Below are positions 58,901-64,000 of a DNA stretch of 64,000 bases, piece after piece. The DNA comes from Chromera velia. Lineage: Eukaryota; Sar; Chromeraceae. The DNA lies in the NCBI GenBank assembly GCA_018398765.1, contig JAHBMJ010005823.1, positions 81,771-145,770 on the forward strand, in the 5' to 3' direction. The position numbers were made by a program, and so were the translations under genes. The notes under the pieces are model-generated. The model saw only the letters and a list, made by a program, of their open reading frames with translations. It did no database searches and was not told where the DNA came from. Numbering within the stretch: position 1 is the first letter of the stretch; each line of letters starts with the position of its first letter.

Positions 58901-61160
58901 CAACAGAGGATCATATCGATGTCGAGGCGTCTCTTCACTAGGCTGTCGTCTACGATTTTGAGAGAGGATCGTCTTCCATTCCGTCAGGGACTCCTTCGCG
59001 TTTGTGGCCTCGAAGGAGAAGGGGATGACGGTGTTGCCATTGATGTCCTCAACTAGGTCTCTGCCCTCGCACGCGTTTCCGTTCTCCGAATCCTGCAGAT
59101 ATCAAAAAGGGGGTGGAGGGGGAATGCACCACACACCAAGAATAAAATGCACAAATGTCTAGCGACCAGTGGACAAGACGACATGACGCGATTCGTTGGA
59201 AAACTCCATGCGGGCCAGAAAGATGGAAATGATAACCATGCAAGGACAAGACGATATTAGACGCAGACTTTGCACTGACAGGAACCAAAACGGAAAGAGA
59301 TTAGATCATCCGCTCATTTTATCCTTTGCCGCCTGCCAAAAAGTGAAAGAGAAACTGACGAAGAGGCAGTGCTTGGCTCCCCCTGTCACCACGGGCTTCG
59401 GGAACCAAAAGCTGGGGTCGTGGACCGTGCGGACAATGTCTTCCTTTGCGTCGTCTCTTGCTGTACCAGATTGCACGTCCTCGTCTCTAGGGTGTTCTGT
59501 CAGGCCACACTGAAACTGCACAAAAAGGGCAAAGAGGGAAGCACAGAGAGAAATAATGAGAAAAGGGGAAATGCATATTGACTGAAAACTCAGAGAAATG
59601 CACAGAATCAGAAAACAGGTCCCGCCAACTCCACTGTTACTTAAGCATACAGTACAGGTAGAAGGACTAAAAGGGAATGCATGAGTGAAAGAATGAATTA
59701 CAGAATGAATGAATGAATGAATGAATGAATGAATGCATGAATGAATGAATGAATGAATGCATGAATAGATGAATGAATGAATGAATGAATGAATGAATGA
59801 ATGGATGGATGAATGAATGAATGAATGAATGGATGGATGAATGAATGGATGAATGAATGAAGGAAGGAAGGAAGGAAGGAAAGAAGGAAGGAAGGAAGGA
59901 AAGAAGGAAAGAAGGAAAGAAGGAAAGAAGGAAAGAAGGAAAGAAGGAAAGAAGGAAAGAAGGAAAGAAGGAAGGAAGGAAAGAAGGAAGGAAGGAAGGA
60001 AGGAAAGAAGGAAGGAAGGAAGGAAAGAAGGAAGGAAGGAAGAAAGGGAGGGAGGGAGGAAGGAAGGAAGGAAGGAAGAAGGAATGAGGGAGAAAGAGAG
60101 GAAAGAAGGAAGCAAGCAAGGAAGGAAGCAAGCAAGGAAGGAAGGAAGCAAGGAAGGAAGGAGGAAAGGAAGGAAGAAAAGAAGCAAGGAGGCAAGGGAG
60201 GGAAGGGAGGAAAAAACGAAAAACGAAAAGCGAAGAAGAAACGAGAAGAAGTTGACGAAGGAATGGAAAAGGAGAGACAAGAAGGAGTGAATAAAAAAAC
60301 AAAGGACCAAAGGTGACTGACAACTGTAAATTTCTCCAATCCCCCGTCCTGTATTAAGGTGACTCCTCTCGTCAAGCCTCTCGTTGCGTCGTCTTCATTG
60401 ACTTCTTGCAAGTGTCGCCCTTCGCTCCTCTCAAGGTACGTCTTCTTGTACGCGAAGCCGGAAGGGGAGAGCATGGCTGCACAAAAACATACAAAAGAGA
60501 GAAACAAAGGGTGAGGAGTAATCACTGGCCAATGGGTAGGCACTCGCCGAAAACGGTTTCCTCTCTTTCCGCTCTTCATTTTTACTGCCGAGTAGACCAT
60601 CTCCCGGGGTGAGAATGGCAAAGAGAGGAACAAAGATGGGAAAAAAACCGACCTTTATTGATGTGTTTAGGATTGTTTGGGGGGTGGGAAAGGGGCAGAT
60701 CTTTCCCATTTGGGCCCTTCACCTTCAGAGAATGGAGGTGAGCGTTTGTGGGGATTCCTGGAGACCCGTCTACGTTGATCTGGTATTGATCTTTGAGGTC
60801 CCCTGCACTGTCGTATATCAAAATGCGTGCCTTTGCGTGCCCGTCAATCCCCAGGGGAACAGACACGGGGGGAGGAGCATCGCTTATGAGGGGCACCCAG
60901 GTGACGGTGTTGTCTGCTCCAAACTTCACCTTCACTCTGCAGCCGAGCTCGGTTAACCTCTTCGAGTCTATGCGCAGGTCCAAGCCAATTGCATTCTGTG
61001 CCCCCTTCAAATGCACAGTGCAGACTTTTTGTCCACTACTGGGGTCACAGGGGAGAGGCGCGTGTGACCCGCTATGAGAAATCGTGATACCCTTGAGTAA
61101 CATTTGCTGAAGTCCTCCAAACCCCAGAGGGGCAAGGAAGAACGCGAAGAAAGTCCACAT
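55940..61160 (-). CDS. Membrane-anchored arginine kinase-like protein, 4 exons
   Basis: Exons 61160-60653, 60476-60322, 59515-59360 and 59092-55940 join in frame to 1323 codons (donors GTCGGT, GTCAGT, GTCAGT). The start gives a signal peptide (MWTFFAFFLAPLGFGG). Residues about 25-335 form an ectodomain with scattered Cys. One TM segment lies at about 339-358 (VVAFAFLATASLASWFLASS). From about 670 follows the catalytic domain of an ATP:guanido phosphotransferase: RIRVARNLRRFRLP, GEEDHLR (780-785), CPSNVGTGMR with catalytic Cys838, and RGQRGE (873-878), the arginine kinase form of the specificity loop. Known chemistry: reversible phosphate transfer between ATP and a guanidino compound. The N-terminal substrate subdomain is poorly recognisable. 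The tail has 47-residue repeats and a basic coiled coil. Cytosolic placement of the kinase is inferred from topology. Confidence 0.82.
56440..56995 (-). repeat. 141-bp coding repeat, about four units
   Basis: Near-identical 141-bp units (47 codons) occur in the last exon of the arginine kinase-like gene, encoding acidic Ser/Gly/Glu-rich repeats with VPAESQGGKRDSNVHS and SVGLFER. The first unit (on the coding strand) is partly diverged. Confidence 0.9.
59700..60185. repeat. (GAAT)n and (GGAA)n block in intron
   Basis: About 160 bp of GAAT repeats followed by over 300 bp of GGAA/GAAA repeats. It lies wholly inside the second intron (59516-60321) of the arginine kinase-like gene. Confidence 0.92.
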
Positions 61161-63898
61161 TAGAGAGGACTTCTGCTGCTGTACTGCTATACAAGAAAGA
61201 AAGTTCAGTGCTTACTGCTAAGTGCTCAGTAGAGCTCGGTGGATCTACTCAAAAGGCAGACGAACCAATTGACAAGGAGAAAAAACTCGAGTACTGTTGT
61301 GCAACTGTTGTTCGACAACGATCGAGTCTAGGAAAAGATTCCAAGCCGACAAAGAGGCCTTCAGGGTGTTTCTCGTTTCTTGGGGGCTTTTCTCCAGGTG
61401 ATTTGCAAAACCTCAAAGAATAATCAGCACTTGTGAGGTTTGATCTGATTGCTTTCATGGATCAGAAGTGAGATTCAATTATAAGCCAGATCCTTTTGAT
61501 GGTGAATGATGCGTGCGTGTAACATGCAATTAATGAACTCATATATATATAATTAAGCGCAGCACAATTTGAGGTTCGCGCGCTTTGCGCGATAAAGCGA
61601 GATCAGTGTTTATTTTTTTGTCAGAGCATCTGCAGCTTTTTACATTATTGTTAGCCGTCATTACTAACTGGTCAACCGTCAGTTTTCTTTTATGGCATAA
61701 ATTTTAACATGCATAGTCTCTGTCAAGTAAGCGTCAGTTTTTTGTGTATTTTATTTAGGACGGCGGATGAGAATCTAAATAAAGATTCCATTGATTTTTT
61801 TTTTTTGTTTAGAGCCTCAGTATCGATTAACAACTATGTATGCCTAGAAAAAAATGTAGAAAAACTAGGAGGATTTGATATACCTAGCAAAACTGCACTG
61901 CACATAAACTAACATAGACGTACCACGGGGTATGGTCTGAGTTTCAGCAATGAAGCACACCCGCTTGTTGTTTGCAGGCCGGGGCGGCCTCTATAAGACA
62001 AAACGGCGATAGTGCTCGAGGACACCAATAAATCACTTATAATCACTTATCATTTATAAACCATAAAATAACAAGCTTCTGATCAAACCTTTAATTTTGA
62101 AACGTTTCATTAAAAGTGAATGAAAGATGATGATAATGATGATGATGATGCCGTATCATGACGGTTAGATGATCGGTTGGCTAGCTAGTTGGCTAGCTAG
62201 TTGGCTAGCAGGTTAGACAGACAATTTAAGAAGCCACGCCTATGACACGGCCAGCCCAGCCTAAGACCAGACGTGGCAAAAACACTAAAGAACATGACAA
62301 ATACTAATAAAACTTTGTATCTCACTAACCATGTCTAAAATGAATGACTAGATGAATGAAGCTAGGCGCTGCACTACATTAAAAAAAAAATAAAAGATGA
62401 GAAAAAAATTTTTTTTTATGGATTTTTTTATTATTTATCATGGCATTCAATAGACAAACAACTGTTGTTCAAGTGTTGCAAGAGTGTTGCACGGGGTGTT
62501 GCATTCAAAACTATATACTTTTCAGTTGATAAATATAAAAAAAAATAAAAGATTGGGAATTTTCTTTTTTTTTCTTTTTTTTTTTATTTATGGAATGCAG
62601 AGCCTAGGAATGAAGTCATTTTCAATGAACATAGCAGGAAAACCTAGTGCGGAAAAATCAATCATGCAATCAATTAATTAATCAATATTTTAACAGCTGC
62701 TTGAACAGCACTTACAGCACCTCATAATAGACTATGTTCTTTTCCAGATTCTTTTGTATTATCAAGTTAATTCATTAGTTAAGTTTAATAATGCTTGATT
62801 CTCAATCAATCAATCAATCAAAGCACCACAAAAATGCTTTCAGGCTATGTCAGCCTATCATGATGTGGTCCACCACAGTCTAGTATACATACCTTACTGT
62901 AGCAGGAAACCTTGGGTGGAATATCATTTGTAAGCAAGTGCTTATAATGACTCGTAGACCACTTTGCTGCTGCCAGTGGTAGACTGCTGCAGTTGACTCT
63001 CATTATGCGGTTGAGATCCTTACTTCCTCCTTGATCATCTGAGAGAGAGGCCATCCAGCGAAAGCACACGAACGCAATTGCGCACCTGCAGTGGAAGATT
63101 TGTTGATTGATTGATTGATTGATTGGTGTCAAACCTTAGACGGAGCTCTGAGCTCCCCGGCGGCGTATACATGCGTGGTCGCGTTCACACCTGGCGGCTT
63201 CAGACTACAAAGTTAACCATTTGCATCAATCACCTATCAAGACTGGGAGGCACAAAGTGAAAACAGACACAAAGAGGTATGGCACGTGCAAAAGAAGCTT
63301 CGTTCGTAGTCAGGTGACCTCCATCGTTCTCAAATGTCTCACAGCCAGCAACAGAGAGAGAAGCCGCCTCCCTCTCTGTCTGGCTGCCTGCCTCTCTTTC
63401 AAAAGAAACAACCTGCCTGTTGAAACGAAAATCCGGGATTCGTTCTTTGCAGCAGCCGCTCGAACCCCCCCGACGCGGCAGAAGAAAGAGAGGCGATCCG
63501 AGTGAACAAATCCAGGTCAAGCTGCAACACAGCATTCATGCAGAACGAAAAAACGGACTGAGTCACAGATTGATTCATTCATTGTGCCACTCACTGATAA
63601 ATGGGAACGATGTACATTCATGTTTTGTACTGTTATGATCGGGTCCAACAATACATGAGAAGAGCGCCTATCCAGCCTTCGCTCGAAAGATAAAAAAGAG
63701 AGAGAGAGAAGAAGACTGATCACGTTATTGATGCTCACTTGAATCAAAGCGAAGCCAGGCGGTGGTGACTTCCTCGCGCCAAACCACAGCCAAAGAGCAA
63801 ACAGGCATAAGCACAGACAGGGAAGAACATACACAAGCACAACAAAAACAGAGACATGGAGACCTAAACCACCGATCCAACCATCGAGACTGACTGAC
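61161..63898. other. AT-rich intergenic stretch, no gene called
   Basis: Contains a small tandem TTGGCTAGCTAG repeat (62177-62210), A/T-rich tracts and (CAAT)n/(GATT)n tracts near 62803 and 63105. A minus-strand frame at 62845-63132 and another at 63230-63535 might hold exons of the gene entering from the right, but splice evidence is weak. Confidence 0.5.
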
Positions 63899-64000
63899 CA
63901 CATAAGCATCGTCAAAGTCCCCACTCTCATCCGCGTCCCCCCCATCTACTTTTACTTTCTTTCCGGATGCCCCTCCACTTCCAGACAAACCCCCCCCCCC
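63899..64000 (-). CDS. Partial exon of unknown gene, cut by window end
   Basis: A minus-strand frame enters from beyond 64000 and reads SGSGGASGKKVKVDGG, then an acidic DADESGDFDDAYV, ending at a GTCAGT donor (63898-63893) like those in confirmed genes here. Too short to assign a family; the rest of the gene lies outside or in unresolved exons to the left. Confidence 0.35.

Noticed and set aside
59306-60633. Long minus-strand frames of Phe/Leu/Pro/Ser or Ile/His/Ser repeats
   Set aside because: They are translations of GGAA and GAAT microsatellites within an intron. Only the short non-repeat parts at 59360-59515 and 60322-60476 are real exons.

Overview
This is a window of a eukaryotic nuclear genome: intron-rich genes with GT-AG introns, long AT-rich intergenic stretches, abundant microsatellites and a dense, nested population of LTR retrotransposons and TIR DNA transposons. 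The protein content (a tetraspanin-like gene, an egghead-type GT2 glycosyltransferase, a membrane-anchored arginine-kinase-like protein, an ATP-grasp/TauD fusion) suggests a free-living unicellular eukaryote. A chromerid alga such as Chromera velia would fit, but that is an impression; the sequence shown does not prove the species.

Layout. 1-2508: degenerate LTR element with a Gag-like reading frame. 3617-6435: non-coding LTR element with 7-bp target duplication. 7.5-9.2 kb: purine-rich DNA with a large CAGA satellite. 9325-12825: another LTR element with identical-length 583-bp LTRs that carry a tRNA-like sequence. 13.6-14.9 kb: tandem duplication. 15.9-18.9 kb (minus): tetraspanin-like gene in small exons. 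19.3-24.5 kb: mosaic of repeats, a possible decayed gene, a hAT-like element and a TIR element. 24.7-30.1 kb (plus): nine-exon gene for a 1059-residue multipass membrane protein with a 40-residue C-terminal repeat. 31.0-32.3 kb: TIR element with a BED-finger-like fragment. 32492-40899: full-length but stop-riddled Ty3/gypsy element whose 5' LTR was hit by a foldback/Mutator-like element and a hAT-like element. 43.4-46.0 kb (minus): ATP-grasp + TauD fusion. 46.8-49.5 kb (plus): egghead-like glycosyltransferase, divergent from it. 50.8-52.2 kb: TIR transposon with perfect 31-bp ends and one long ORF. 55.9-61.2 kb (minus): four-exon gene for a signal peptide-ectodomain-TM-arginine kinase-repeat-coiled coil protein. 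63.9-64.0 kb: partial exon running off the window.

The strongest candidate for something undescribed is the receptor-like phosphagen kinase at 55940-61160, whose gene model closes in frame over four exons and retains the arginine kinase catalytic signature. Next are the ATP-grasp/dioxygenase fusion and the repeat-tailed membrane protein. No operon-like cooperation between the host genes is evident. The only close pairing is the divergent ATP-grasp/TauD and egghead-like genes, which share a region of under 0.8 kb.
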